Of a stretch of 64,000 nt of DNA, positions 42,487 to 50,516 are shown piece by piece. The DNA comes from Niastella sp. OAS944 (lineage in GTDB: Bacteria > Bacteroidota > Bacteroidia > Chitinophagales > Chitinophagaceae): assembly GCA_024809215.1 (NCBI GenBank), contig JANUBW010000001.1, positions 372,001 through 436,000 of the forward strand, written 5' to 3'. The notes beneath the pieces were generated by a model. It worked only from the letters and a program-made list of their open reading frames with translations, did no database searches and was not told where the DNA came from. Within the stretch, counting starts at the first letter, position 1, and each line of letters starts with the position of its first letter. The translations under genes and the position numbers were made by a program.

Positions 42487-43725
42487 ATGACAAACACTTT
42501 CTTTCGGTACAACCAGCGCTCGCTGGTAGCCTGCTTAGTAGTAGCTTTACTTGTATCCTGCAACAAGGAGATCAGTAATCAATCCACAGAATCCGTTACA
42601 GATGAAAACGCATTGAATGCCACCGTTTCAACAAGGTTATTAAGTAATCTTCTTTGGGCCGATGACCTTGAAGGCCTCCTGTGGTTCCTGAATGTTAGTG
42701 TACAAACCTCTACCTCCTATGGAATTACAAGAACGACCAGCAATGTTTTCGAGGGCACAAAATCGGCCCGGTTTGAGTTAAGGTCAGGTGATAGTGAAAC
42801 TAACGGCGGCACAAGAGCAGAAATAAGCTTTCAGCCGGCCACCAATTTAAACCGCTGGTATTCATTTGCCCTGTTTGCCCCGTCGGCCCAGTTCAAATGG
42901 GATGACGAGGATGATTGTTTAATACAGTTTCACCAGGGGAATGGCGAAACGCCGGCCCTTTGCCTGCGGGTAAGAGAAGATCGTATTTATATAAGAATAC
43001 TGGGTGTATGGAATGACCTCGGCGCTTTTGAAAAAGACAAATGGACGTCTTATGTACTACACGTTAAACACTCTACGGGTTCAACAGGTTTAATTGAGCT
43101 GTGGCGTAACGGCGTTAAGCTAATGGACCGCTCAGGTGCAAATATGTATAAACTGGAGGACTATGGCGACCATAACCCAAGCCTGAAACTGGGCATTTAC
43201 AAATCGGCATGGAATGGCAGCAGTACCACAGAAACCTCTACCAGAGTAATTTATTATGATGACATTAAAATTGGTAATGAATACGCTACATATGAAGATA
43301 TGGTGCCCGTACCCAATAATCCTCCACCTGCTTCCGGCGGCACTTCATCAACCACTGGTGTAAGCATTACTGGCTTTAAGCTGGTTGACGCTGCCACTGA
43401 AAAAGATGTAATGACGATCACAAACGGACAAACCATAAGCCTCTCAGCGCTTGATCTGACTAAAGTAAACATTCGGGCAATTACATCATCTACCGAACCT
43501 GGCAGTGTTAAATTTGAACTAAGCGGTGAACAATCAAAAACATATACCGATAGCAGGGCGCCTTTTGCCTTACATGGCGACAATGGGTATGGCAACTTTT
43601 ACTATGGCAACTGGTACCCACCCGAAACGGGCACTTATACATTGAAAGCAACGCCCTACACTTCCGATTATGCATCAGGAAGCGCCGGCACTTCGCAAAC
43701 CATAACGTTTACGATAGTAAGATAG
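42487..43725 (+). CDS. lipoprotein with heparin-lyase-like (Polysacc_lyase) domain
   Basis: 412 residues from ATG 42487; an ATG at 42445 would add 14 residues ahead of the signal peptide RSLVACLVVALLVSC. It is a lipoprotein. The main domain (about 60-270) has the jelly-roll pattern of the polysaccharide lyase (PL20/heparin lyase I-like) family: KSARFELRSGDSETNGGTRAE, RWYSFALFAPS, LIQFHQGNGETPALCLRVRE, WTSYVLHVKHSTGSTGLIELW, SLKLGIYKSAW, IYYDDIKIGNEYATYEDM. A Pro/Gly linker leads to an Ig-like C-terminal domain (about 290-412). It probably degrades or binds an acidic polysaccharide at the surface; no SusCD pair is adjacent. Confidence 0.75.
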   Translation: MTNTFFRYNQRSLVACLVVALLVSCNKEISNQSTESVTDENALNATVSTRLLSNLLWADDLEGLLWFLNVSVQTSTSYGITRTTSNVFEGTKSARFELRSGDSETNGGTRAEISFQPATNLNRWYSFALFAPSAQFKWDDEDDCLIQFHQGNGETPALCLRVREDRIYIRILGVWNDLGAFEKDKWTSYVLHVKHSTGSTGLIELWRNGVKLMDRSGANMYKLEDYGDHNPSLKLGIYKSAWNGSSTTETSTRVIYYDDIKIGNEYATYEDMVPVPNNPPPASGGTSSTTGVSITGFKLVDAATEKDVMTITNGQTISLSALDLTKVNIRAITSSTEPGSVKFELSGEQSKTYTDSRAPFALHGDNGYGNFYYGNWYPPETGTYTLKATPYTSDYASGSAGTSQTITFTIVR

Positions 43726-43749
43726 TAGGTTAGGTTTCTTTAAATTTAA

Positions 43750-43783
43750 AAAAGGTTTTGCCATTCTGTTGGCAAAACCTTTT
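43750..43783. terminator. bidirectional intrinsic terminator
   Basis: AAAAGGTTTTGCCA pairs with TGGCAAAACCTTTT over a six-base loop, with A/T-rich tracts on both sides. It serves the lyase-like gene (+) and the HD-domain gene (-), whose ends flank it. Confidence 0.85.
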
Positions 43784-43797
43784 ATTCTATTTTATCA

Positions 43798-44391
43798 CTA
43801 CGCTGTAGCTATCTTTTGTTTCAACCATTCAATATTTTCCTGCTTTCCCTTATGCAACAGGGTTTGGCAGTGATGGGTATAAAATGAATGTATTTGCAAA
43901 AGGTGTAAAGATTTTTCAACTTTCCGTTCAATGGTCTTTCCCAGTCTTTTCTCCATTTCCTGCCAAACCACGGGATCTGTTTGATGAAACTCCGTGGTAC
44001 CAAAATGATACGTATCGGCATCACAAATGATCATTTCAATAAGCGAAACAGGTTTTACGGCAATGTTCGTAACCATTATACAGTTAGCAATATTATTCAG
44101 CATTTGCTCCTCCAGTTTATCGCCTAAATAAATGCGCATGATCTGTACACTCATTTCTTCATGCTGCGCCATATTGCTAAATAAATGGCCCGTATCGTGA
44201 AACCAGGCGGCCGCCTGTAATATAAAAAGTTCTTCTTCATTCAATGAATAAACGCCCGCAATTTCCTGCACCCGCTTTACTACATTGCGTGTATGGTTTA
44301 TGTTATGATATAAGAGATAAGGTTTATCATTTACCAGGAACAGCTCTTCCACGATTTTTTCTATTTCTATCAATTTCTTACTAATCTCCAT
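43798..44391 (-). CDS. HD-domain phosphohydrolase
   Basis: 197 residues, cytosolic. The HD superfamily metal ligands are present in order: YHNINHTRNVVKRV (His33), AAWFHDTGHLF (His65, Asp66), AQHEEMSVQIM and IICDADTYHFG (late Asp). Proteins of this size and plan are usually nucleotide or nucleotidyl phosphohydrolases, but the substrate is not evident. It runs in the same direction as the DUF302 gene, 55 bases downstream of it. Confidence 0.8.
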   Translation of the reverse strand: MEISKKLIEIEKIVEELFLVNDKPYLLYHNINHTRNVVKRVQEIAGVYSLNEEELFILQAAAWFHDTGHLFSNMAQHEEMSVQIMRIYLGDKLEEQMLNNIANCIMVTNIAVKPVSLIEMIICDADTYHFGTTEFHQTDPVVWQEMEKRLGKTIERKVEKSLHLLQIHSFYTHHCQTLLHKGKQENIEWLKQKIATA

Positions 44392-44446
44392 AGATCTGGT
44401 TTATTCAATCTACGAAAGTGCTGGCCGATTCTGATGAAATGTTGAA

Positions 44447-44953
44447 TTACCCCGCCGCCGTCTCCAGCAACTGCTCTATCTTTAGGTCCAGTTGTTTTGC
44501 CACCTCCAGCGCCGATGAGCCACCATATGTTGCCAACAGGCTTTCCATTAAGTCGTATGATAAATAAACGCCATCTTCGCGTTCATGCACCAGAATGGTC
44601 ACCGGTGCATAGGCCGCTGCTTCGGGAACCGTTCTGGCCATTTTGCTCATGATTACCGGATTGCCGATAAGAAAGCGCATCAGTTTTGTTTTTTGCTCAC
44701 CTTGTCCTTTACTAAGCACTTCACCTGAATCGAAACGATAGAACTCCATCAGTTCACCGGCGCCTGTTGCGTTTTGCACCAACTGCTCCAACTCTGCTTC
44801 ATTATCTGCCTCCATAATTCCTTTATGAAATGCCTTCATATCAGGATGGCCTACTGCGTTAGAAAGCCTTTGTACAACTTCATTAAAAGGTCTGTGTGAT
44901 ACGATACTTATCCTTCGCACCCGAATTTCTATGGCTTGCTGGTTTACTTGCAT
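44447..44953 (-). CDS. DUF302-domain protein
   Basis: 168 residues, no signal peptide. The opening RRISIVSHRPFNEVVQRLSNAV and the later MARTVPEAAAYAPVTILVHEREDGVYLSYDLMESLLATYG with ALEVAKQLDLKIEQLL match the DUF302 pattern. The family binds small ligands or interacts with thiols, but its role is unknown. It begins 3 bases after the nitrilase stop, so the two form an operon. Confidence 0.8.
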   Translation of the reverse strand: MQVNQQAIEIRVRRISIVSHRPFNEVVQRLSNAVGHPDMKAFHKGIMEADNEAELEQLVQNATGAGELMEFYRFDSGEVLSKGQGEQKTKLMRFLIGNPVIMSKMARTVPEAAAYAPVTILVHEREDGVYLSYDLMESLLATYGGSSALEVAKQLDLKIEQLLETAAG

Positions 44954-44956
44954 TTA

Positions 44957-45982
44957 TCAGGAGTTTACAAGTGAAGTGATAAATTCTTCAGCAGGTTTGG
45001 CTACAGGTTGAACAGGTTGTTGTACGCTGCGTTCATGGACCTGTGCTGTAGGTGTTTTGTCAATTAACAAACTCAACAATTCGGGCCGGCTGTAGTGACC
45101 ACGTGAGTCCATCAATTGTTTGCGTTTATCAATTAGTTTAAAATCAAGATCGGCAATAACAATGCCTTCACCGCTTTTAAGTGGCTGGCCTATGATCGAT
45201 CCGTCAGGTGCAATGATGGCGGTAAAACAACCTCCTGAAATAGGTCCTAATGGGCTGCCGGTATCATTCATGATCTGGGCCTGCTGATCGGCATCGAGCC
45301 ACGCAGTGGCACATACCACAAAACAGGCCGACTCCAATGCATGCTGCCGAACATTTACTTCTGTTTGCTGACTGAACAGATCGCCAAAAATAGAACCGGG
45401 ATACATAGCAGAATGTATCTGCTCACCATCGGCCATCATAGCATACCTTGCCAGCGGGTTATAATGCTCCCAGCACGCAAGTTGCCCAATACGCCCAACC
45501 TGGCTGTCAACAGCCTGTAATCCTGAACCATCGCCCTGGCCCCAAACCATCCGTTCATGATAAGTAGGTGTTGTTTTACGCCGGTGTTGTAAAAGGGTAC
45601 CATCTGCATCAAATAATAACTGGGTATTGTATATAGTTCCTCCATCACGTTCATTAACCCCAATAGATACTACCACGCCGGCTTCTCTACAGGCCTCGGC
45701 AATTGCATCGGTAGTAGCTGAAGGAACAGTCACCGCCTGGTCGAGTAGTTTCAGATGCTCATTCCCTGCAACCAGTTGATAGGGTGTTTGCACAAACGAA
45801 AAATAAGGATAGTAAGGGATAATGGTTTCGGGGAAGGTGGCAAACTGAACACCTTGTTTGCCCAGCTCACGGATCTTGTTTACCACTTTTTGTGTTGTTC
45901 CCTCGCGGCTATATAGTACAGGGCTTATTTGTACAGCAGCAGCCCTGATGGTATGGCGGGGATTGTTCTTAAACTTTTCCAT
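44957..45982 (-). CDS. nitrilase (Nit6803-like carbon-nitrogen hydrolase)
   Basis: 341 residues. The full Glu-Lys-Cys triad can be seen: FPETIIPYYPY (Glu52), LQHRRKTTPTYHER (Lys136) and GQLACWEHYNPLARY (Cys170). The CWEHYNP sequence and the MVWGQGDGSGL loop place it with true nitrilases (R-CN to acid and ammonia) rather than amidases. The last ~35 residues, rich in Gln, Pro and Val, form a low-complexity tail. It lies between Ohr (152 bases upstream) and DUF302 (3 bases downstream) on the same strand. The radical-SAM and AIR-synthase genes of the Nit1C cluster are absent. The physiological nitrile is unknown. Confidence 0.9.
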   Translation of the reverse strand: MEKFKNNPRHTIRAAAVQISPVLYSREGTTQKVVNKIRELGKQGVQFATFPETIIPYYPYFSFVQTPYQLVAGNEHLKLLDQAVTVPSATTDAIAEACREAGVVVSIGVNERDGGTIYNTQLLFDADGTLLQHRRKTTPTYHERMVWGQGDGSGLQAVDSQVGRIGQLACWEHYNPLARYAMMADGEQIHSAMYPGSIFGDLFSQQTEVNVRQHALESACFVVCATAWLDADQQAQIMNDTGSPLGPISGGCFTAIIAPDGSIIGQPLKSGEGIVIADLDFKLIDKRKQLMDSRGHYSRPELLSLLIDKTPTAQVHERSVQQPVQPVAKPAEEFITSLVNS

Positions 45983-46134
45983 GTTTTTAATTTTTTAATA
46001 GTTAAATGCCAAGCGGGTAAGTTGAGATCGGATTGTATGTGAGAAGTACGTAGATATGTATGAACTGCAGCAGTGTGTTACTTAAAGGTATTAATTCTTT
46101 TTAACACCTGCCGTCAGTTCTGCTGTTGCATCAA

Positions 46135-46569
46135 TTAAAGAATATTGAACTCAACATGCACATTGCCGGTGATGGCTTTTGAATAAGGACAAATGGTATG
46201 GGCTGTTTCTACAACCTGCTGGGCAATAGCTTTGTGTATTCCGGGCAAACCAATATTCAAACGGGCCTGTAACCAAAATTCTCCTGCATCAACACAAAGG
46301 TCCACTTCTGCATCTATGAACGTATCTTCTGGCAGCTTTAAACCAATTCTTTGCGCTGCTTTTTCCATGGCGCCTTCAAAACATGCCGACCAGCCTGCTG
46401 CAAATAATTGTTCGGGGTTTGTACCTGTGCCATTGCTACCGGGTTTGGCCAGTTTGATATCGAGGTTACCATCTGAACTTTGAGACTTACCATTACGTCC
46501 GCCTGTTGTGTGTGTTTTACCGGTGTAATACACTTTGTCTGATTGTGTTGTTGTTGTTGTGATTGACAT
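46135..46569 (-). CDS. ohr: organic hydroperoxide resistance protein Ohr
   Basis: 144 residues of the OsmC/Ohr fold. The two catalytic cysteines lie in LFAAGWSACFEGAM (Cys63) and TAHTICPYSKAITGN (Cys127), with the Ohr-type GGRNGKSQSSDG region near the start. Ohr reduces organic hydroperoxides using lipoyl or thiol partners. A perfect 16-bp palindrome (46614-46629) lies 45 bases upstream of its ATG; no OhrR or TetR gene is present in the window. It may be co-transcribed with the nitrilase and DUF302 genes. Confidence 0.93.
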   Translation of the reverse strand: MSITTTTTQSDKVYYTGKTHTTGGRNGKSQSSDGNLDIKLAKPGSNGTGTNPEQLFAAGWSACFEGAMEKAAQRIGLKLPEDTFIDAEVDLCVDAGEFWLQARLNIGLPGIHKAIAQQVVETAHTICPYSKAITGNVHVEFNIL

Positions 46570-46613
46570 TGTTTTACTTTTTAAAATTTTAAATATTATG
46601 CTTGTCGCTATTT

Positions 46614-46629
46614 TATACCGATCGGTATA
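46614..46629. promoter_or_regulatory. perfect 16-bp palindrome upstream of ohr (TetR-like operator)
   Basis: TATACCGATCGGTATA is fully self-complementary. Dyads of this length with an ACCGNNCGGT-like core are typical TetR-family operators. It lies 45-60 bases upstream of the ohr start and 21 bases after the end of the epoxide-hydrolase remnant on the same strand. No TetR-family gene lies nearby. Confidence 0.55.
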
Positions 46630-46649
46630 TTATTGGTCAAAAAAATATT

Positions 46650-46802
46650 TTATCTGAGTGATTTAAATGCGGCGCGCATTTCCCGGGTAAATAATTGTGG
46701 TTGTTCCCAGGCTGCAAAGTGTCCGCCTTTTGGTACTTCATTAAAGTAGATCAGGTTGCGGTAAGCGGTAATAATTGCCGTGATAATAATTGCCTTTTTC
46801 AT
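46650..46802 (-). pseudogene. remnant of an epoxide-hydrolase-like alpha/beta hydrolase
   Basis: A 50-codon frame: MKKAIIITAIITAY joined to RNLIYFNEVPKGGHFAAWEQ followed by PQLFTREMRAAFKSLR and a stop. The second part is the C-terminal end of epoxide-hydrolase-type alpha/beta hydrolases: GGHFAAWEQP contains the catalytic His of the family, and the final helix is typical. The first 14 residues look like the start of an exported protein or of the same gene. Some 300 residues are missing between, so an internal deletion is likely. It lies just upstream of the palindrome and ohr. Confidence 0.65.
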
Positions 46803-46885
46803 TCTGACTTTGATTTGATGTCAAAATTCAGCTTGTTAAACAGCAATAGCATTCACATTTGTGAATAAAACCAATAAATGGAATG

Positions 46886-47491
46886 TTAATGTTGACCTCT
46901 GATGCGGCTTAAAGACTGGGGCGCAATGCCAAGGTAGGAAGCAATGTAATGGCTTGAGAACATTTGCAATAGGTGTGACTCTTCTTTTAGCAATTTGTTA
47001 TATCTTTCTGCAGCAGCCAACGTAAGCAGGGTAAATGCCCTTTCGTACATATGAAGAAATGCGTTCTCGTTTAATTTGCGCATCCATCTTTCATAAAGAA
47101 ATGATCTCTCTATCAGATAATTCACTTGTGCTTTAGGAAATACCAGCGCCTTCATTTCACTCAATGTTTCTATAGCAACAGAAGATGGCTCACTGGTTAA
47201 AAAAGCGCGGTAATCAACGGCAAACAGATTTTTACTAATGCTTGCCGCATTATTAAAATGAAATGACCAGGTTATTGTTTTGCCGGAAAAATCAGTGTAG
47301 TAAGATCTTGCCGTTCCCGATACAACGAAATAAACCTTATCGCAGGCGCTGCCTTCCTGCAGAATGAAGTGTTTTTGTGGATGTGTTATCTCGTATGAAT
47401 GATCAGCTATTAACTGCATGGTTTCAGCATCCAGTTCAACAGACTTACGCATGTAGTCAAAAAAAGGCTGGCAGGCGTCTATGGTGATCAT
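46886..47491 (-). CDS. Crp/Fnr-family transcriptional regulator
   Basis: 201 residues. The N-terminal cyclic-nucleotide-binding-like roll (about 20-125) contains HFILQEGSACDKVYFVVSGTARSYYTD; the usual phosphate-binding FGExxL segment is replaced by SFHFNNAASISKN, as in most Bacteroidota members, so cAMP is unlikely to be the ligand. The C-terminal helix-turn-helix is HYIASYLGIAPQSLSRIRG. It may respond to redox or another small signal. It is encoded upstream of the hydrolase remnant on the same strand, so it might act on that cluster; this is inference. Confidence 0.85.
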   Translation of the reverse strand: MITIDACQPFFDYMRKSVELDAETMQLIADHSYEITHPQKHFILQEGSACDKVYFVVSGTARSYYTDFSGKTITWSFHFNNAASISKNLFAVDYRAFLTSEPSSVAIETLSEMKALVFPKAQVNYLIERSFLYERWMRKLNENAFLHMYERAFTLLTLAAAERYNKLLKEESHLLQMFSSHYIASYLGIAPQSLSRIRGQH

Positions 47492-47561
47492 ACTTAAAGT
47501 TAACTATAATAAAGATTAAACCTGCATCATGAAAAGTCCGTCACGTACCTACCTGTGCCGC

Positions 47562-49004
47562 TCACCCATTAAAATCATATCCCTTTCTTCGGGGTTTCGA
47601 CAGCATGGCGGTGGCCTCTTTATCGTTATTTGTAAAAGCTTCTTTCTGTGGGTCCCAATAGATCTTTCGCTTCAGCTTCATGGCTATGTGATGCAATAAA
47701 CAAGTTGTGCACGACCTATGCCCCACTTCGGCCGGCGCCACCGGTTCTTTGCGGCTCTTCACACAATCTAACCAGTTAGCATGCTGTTGTGCGCTGTGGT
47801 ACAAATGAATTTCACTATTGCCAATCACCGATTGTAGTATTTTCGGGTTGCTTGCATCAATGGGTTTAACGCCATCTTTATCGGCAATGGGATCACTGTC
47901 GGTTACCCGGTAACTACCACGTGTTACCCAGATCCATCCATCGGTACCAATAAACTTTACCCCGTTGGGCAATTCATTGGAGACGATCATATGTACGCCA
48001 TTGGCATACATGGCTTCGGTGCGAAAAATGCCATGCACATCCCACAGTCCTTTATAACCGGGATCATCAGTGGGGAATTTTCCCGTGCCCCATACCTCAA
48101 TTGGTCCGCTGTGTTCCATACCCATAGCCCAATGCGCCGTATCGATGTGATGAGCGCCCCACCCTGTTATCATTCCTGCTCCAAATTGTTCGCAACGCAG
48201 CCAGCCCGGGCGGCTTACAATACCTTTAAAACTTGCATCAAGCGCATGCACGCGGTCTTCGGTATAATATACATCGGGTGTTGGGCCCAGCCAGGCATCG
48301 TAATTGAGGGTTGCAGGAACAACCATTTGGGTTGCATTACCGCCACCAGGGTCGCCGGGCAAACCAACTTCAACTGTTTTCAATTGGCCAATACGCCCAT
48401 TGCGAACAAGCTCGCAGGCTTTTTTAAACTGCGGCCAGGGATCAATTGATTTTTGCTGACTGCCCATTTGTAAAATGCGCCCGCTCTTTTTTACTTCATC
48501 GCATAAAATGCGGCCTTCTTCAACGGTTAACGAAGCCGGCTTTTGCAAATACACATCTTTACCTGCGCGTACGGCATGAACGCCTACCAGTGCATGCTGG
48601 TGATCGGGCAAACTAATATGTACGGCATCGATGTCTTTGTTCAACAATAACTCACGGTAATCGTAATATACTTTTATTTCCCAATCGCCGGTGAGCCCGC
48701 CATTTTCTTTTTCTGCTCTTTTATAATTATTCTTTACCGCCTGTACACCGGCGTCGGCGCGGTTCTTGTCTAAATCACAAACGGCAATAATGCGTGCGCC
48801 GCTATAGCGGGCAATGGAAGTCATGTCGTGGATAACAGAAATTCTTCCGCAACCGATGGAAGCAACGTTGATACGATTGCTGGGTGCATTTTTTCCAAAA
48901 ACCGAGGATGGAACGATGGAGGGAAGGCTTAAAGAGATGGCGGTGCCAAAAGTTGCTTTTACTGTATCGGTCACAAACTTTTTGCGGCTGATCTTATTAG
49001 TCAT
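47562..49004 (-). CDS. Gfo/Idh/MocA-family oxidoreductase, exported
   Basis: 480 residues. The N-terminus KISRKKFVTDTVKATFG with a hydrophobic stretch resembles a Tat-type export signal (KK in place of RR). The NAD-binding domain follows (INVASIGCGRISVIHDM, IIAVCDLDKNRADAG, DIDAVHISLPDHQHALVGVHA) and the catalytic Lys lies in VYLQKPASLTVEEG. The C-terminal part (VGLPGDPGGGNATQ, WLGPTPDVYYTEDRVH, GMITGWGAHHIDTAHWAMG) matches the Bacteroidota subfamily often linked to sugar or glycoside metabolism, acting on sugars or inositols. It is monocistronic and divergent from the globin gene. Confidence 0.88.
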   Translation of the reverse strand: MTNKISRKKFVTDTVKATFGTAISLSLPSIVPSSVFGKNAPSNRINVASIGCGRISVIHDMTSIARYSGARIIAVCDLDKNRADAGVQAVKNNYKRAEKENGGLTGDWEIKVYYDYRELLLNKDIDAVHISLPDHQHALVGVHAVRAGKDVYLQKPASLTVEEGRILCDEVKKSGRILQMGSQQKSIDPWPQFKKACELVRNGRIGQLKTVEVGLPGDPGGGNATQMVVPATLNYDAWLGPTPDVYYTEDRVHALDASFKGIVSRPGWLRCEQFGAGMITGWGAHHIDTAHWAMGMEHSGPIEVWGTGKFPTDDPGYKGLWDVHGIFRTEAMYANGVHMIVSNELPNGVKFIGTDGWIWVTRGSYRVTDSDPIADKDGVKPIDASNPKILQSVIGNSEIHLYHSAQQHANWLDCVKSRKEPVAPAEVGHRSCTTCLLHHIAMKLKRKIYWDPQKEAFTNNDKEATAMLSKPRRKGYDFNG

Positions 49005-49159
49005 AGTTTACTTATGTTTTTCATTTGGAAGCATTCTGATAAATTTAAGCTTTTTTTGAGATAGTTTAGTATACCCCCGCATGATAGTTTGGGCGGTAAT
49101 TCTTTTTCGAAAAAGAAGGAATTAACGTATTATCGTTGTTAGATGAAACTTTCAAACTT

Positions 49160-49636
49160 ATGAGCAACGAAGAAAAAAACAACGAAACACTTTACGAACA
49201 TGCAGGTGGCTGGAATGCAATATATAAACACGTTGAGATATTCTATCTTTCATGCCTTGCAGACCCAATACTGCAACCATTATTTGGACATGAAGAGCAA
49301 CCGGGACATATAGAAAAATTTACAGCTTTCACTGCTGAAACATTCGGCGGCCCAAACAGATTTACAAGAGAAATGGGAGGCTTCATGCATTTGATAGATG
49401 TACACAGGGGATTTAAAATTACAGAGGAACAACGGCAACGTTTTGTAGATTTATACATGGAAGCCGCCGATAAAGCAGAACTTCCTGCAGACAAACCATT
49501 TCGCGACGCACTTAAATCGCATGTTGACTTTGGCTCACATGTAGCAAAACAAAACTCAAACGCTAACTCAGATCCCGAATTGCACCCGTTAAGGGAAGTG
49601 CCGAAATGGGATTGGCAACCTGACGACAAACAATAG
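49160..49636 (+). CDS. group II truncated hemoglobin
   Basis: 158 residues from ATG 49160; a TTG start at 49136 is less likely. Globin motifs: LYEHAGGWNAIYKHVEIFYL (helix B), DPILQPLFGHEEQPGHIEKFTAFTAETFGGPNRF (CD-E), GGFMHLIDVHRGFKITEEQR (proximal His in DVHRGFKIT) and QRFVDLYMEAADKAELP. The C-terminal extension LHPLREVPKWDWQP is common in bacterial trHb2. These proteins bind O2 or NO and often act in NO or oxidative stress responses. It is convergent with Ku, 24 bases between stops. Confidence 0.88.
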   Translation: MSNEEKNNETLYEHAGGWNAIYKHVEIFYLSCLADPILQPLFGHEEQPGHIEKFTAFTAETFGGPNRFTREMGGFMHLIDVHRGFKITEEQRQRFVDLYMEAADKAELPADKPFRDALKSHVDFGSHVAKQNSNANSDPELHPLREVPKWDWQPDDKQ

Positions 49637-49660
49637 AATAATTAGGTCTTTGTAAAGCAA

Positions 49661-50440
49661 CTAAGATGCCTTTCGGTTTGCAGATTTTGTTTTCAGACTT
49701 GCTTTTAATTTCTCCATTAAATCGCTGGTTGTTGCATTGTGCACTACCTTGAGTGGCTTACCAGTACTCTTTCCCCGCGCTTTGGCTTCAATCACCTGCA
49801 AAAGTTTTTGAGAATAGGTGTCGGTATAATCCTCCGGCTTGAAGGGCCTGGTAAGTTGGGCTATTAACATACTGGCCATTTTGAGCTCTTCCGGCTTTAT
49901 AGCCGTATCCGGGATGTCGAGCCCGGCTGTACTCCGAATTTCATCAGAGAAACGTAATCTGTGCAAAACCAATACTTTGCTTAGTGGCTTTAGTAAACAT
50001 ACCCATTCTTTATTATGATATACGAGTTGCCCTAACGCCGCCTTATGTTCTTTCAATAACGCATCCCGTAACAGCGCGTAAGCCTTTGCGCCGTTTTTAT
50101 CAGGTTCGAGGTAATATGGTCTTTCGAAGAAAACAGCATCGATCTCTTTTTCATTTACAAACTGGGCAATTTCCAAATGATCGATCTTTTCAGGCGCCGC
50201 TTTTTGAAAATCAGCATCTTCTACAATTACATAATCTCCACCTATCTCATAGGCTTTTACAATATCTTCCGTTTGTAATTCCTTCCCCGTTAACTCGCTT
50301 ACTTTTTTATATTTCACCCGGCTGCGAGTTTTTTTGTCGAGTTGTACAAAAGAGATGTTGCTTTCTTCGGCGGCAACATACATTTTAACCGGTATGTTCA
50401 CCAATCCGAACCCTACCGACCCTTTCCACATTGAGCGCAT
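49661..50440 (-). CDS. ku: Ku protein (non-homologous end joining)
   Basis: 259 residues, the typical bacterial Ku length. It begins MRSMWKGSVGFGLVNIPVKMYVA, then RVKYKKVSELTGKELQTEDIVKAYE, IDAVFFERPYYLEPD, ALLRDALLKEHKAALGQLV and LHRLRFSDEIRS, all hallmark Ku-bridge motifs. The C-terminal tail is basic (KASLKTKSANRKAS), a DNA-end-binding extension. Ku dimers bind double-strand ends and recruit LigD; no ligD gene is present in this window, so the partner must be elsewhere. It is convergent with the globin gene. Confidence 0.95.
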   Translation of the reverse strand: MRSMWKGSVGFGLVNIPVKMYVAAEESNISFVQLDKKTRSRVKYKKVSELTGKELQTEDIVKAYEIGGDYVIVEDADFQKAAPEKIDHLEIAQFVNEKEIDAVFFERPYYLEPDKNGAKAYALLRDALLKEHKAALGQLVYHNKEWVCLLKPLSKVLVLHRLRFSDEIRSTAGLDIPDTAIKPEELKMASMLIAQLTRPFKPEDYTDTYSQKLLQVIEAKARGKSTGKPLKVVHNATTSDLMEKLKASLKTKSANRKAS

Positions 50441-50516
50441 AAAATATAATTTAACAGTTCGCTTCAGGTACTAAGGAGTATATAAATTTAAGACAAAAAA
50501 CACACCTACACATTCA

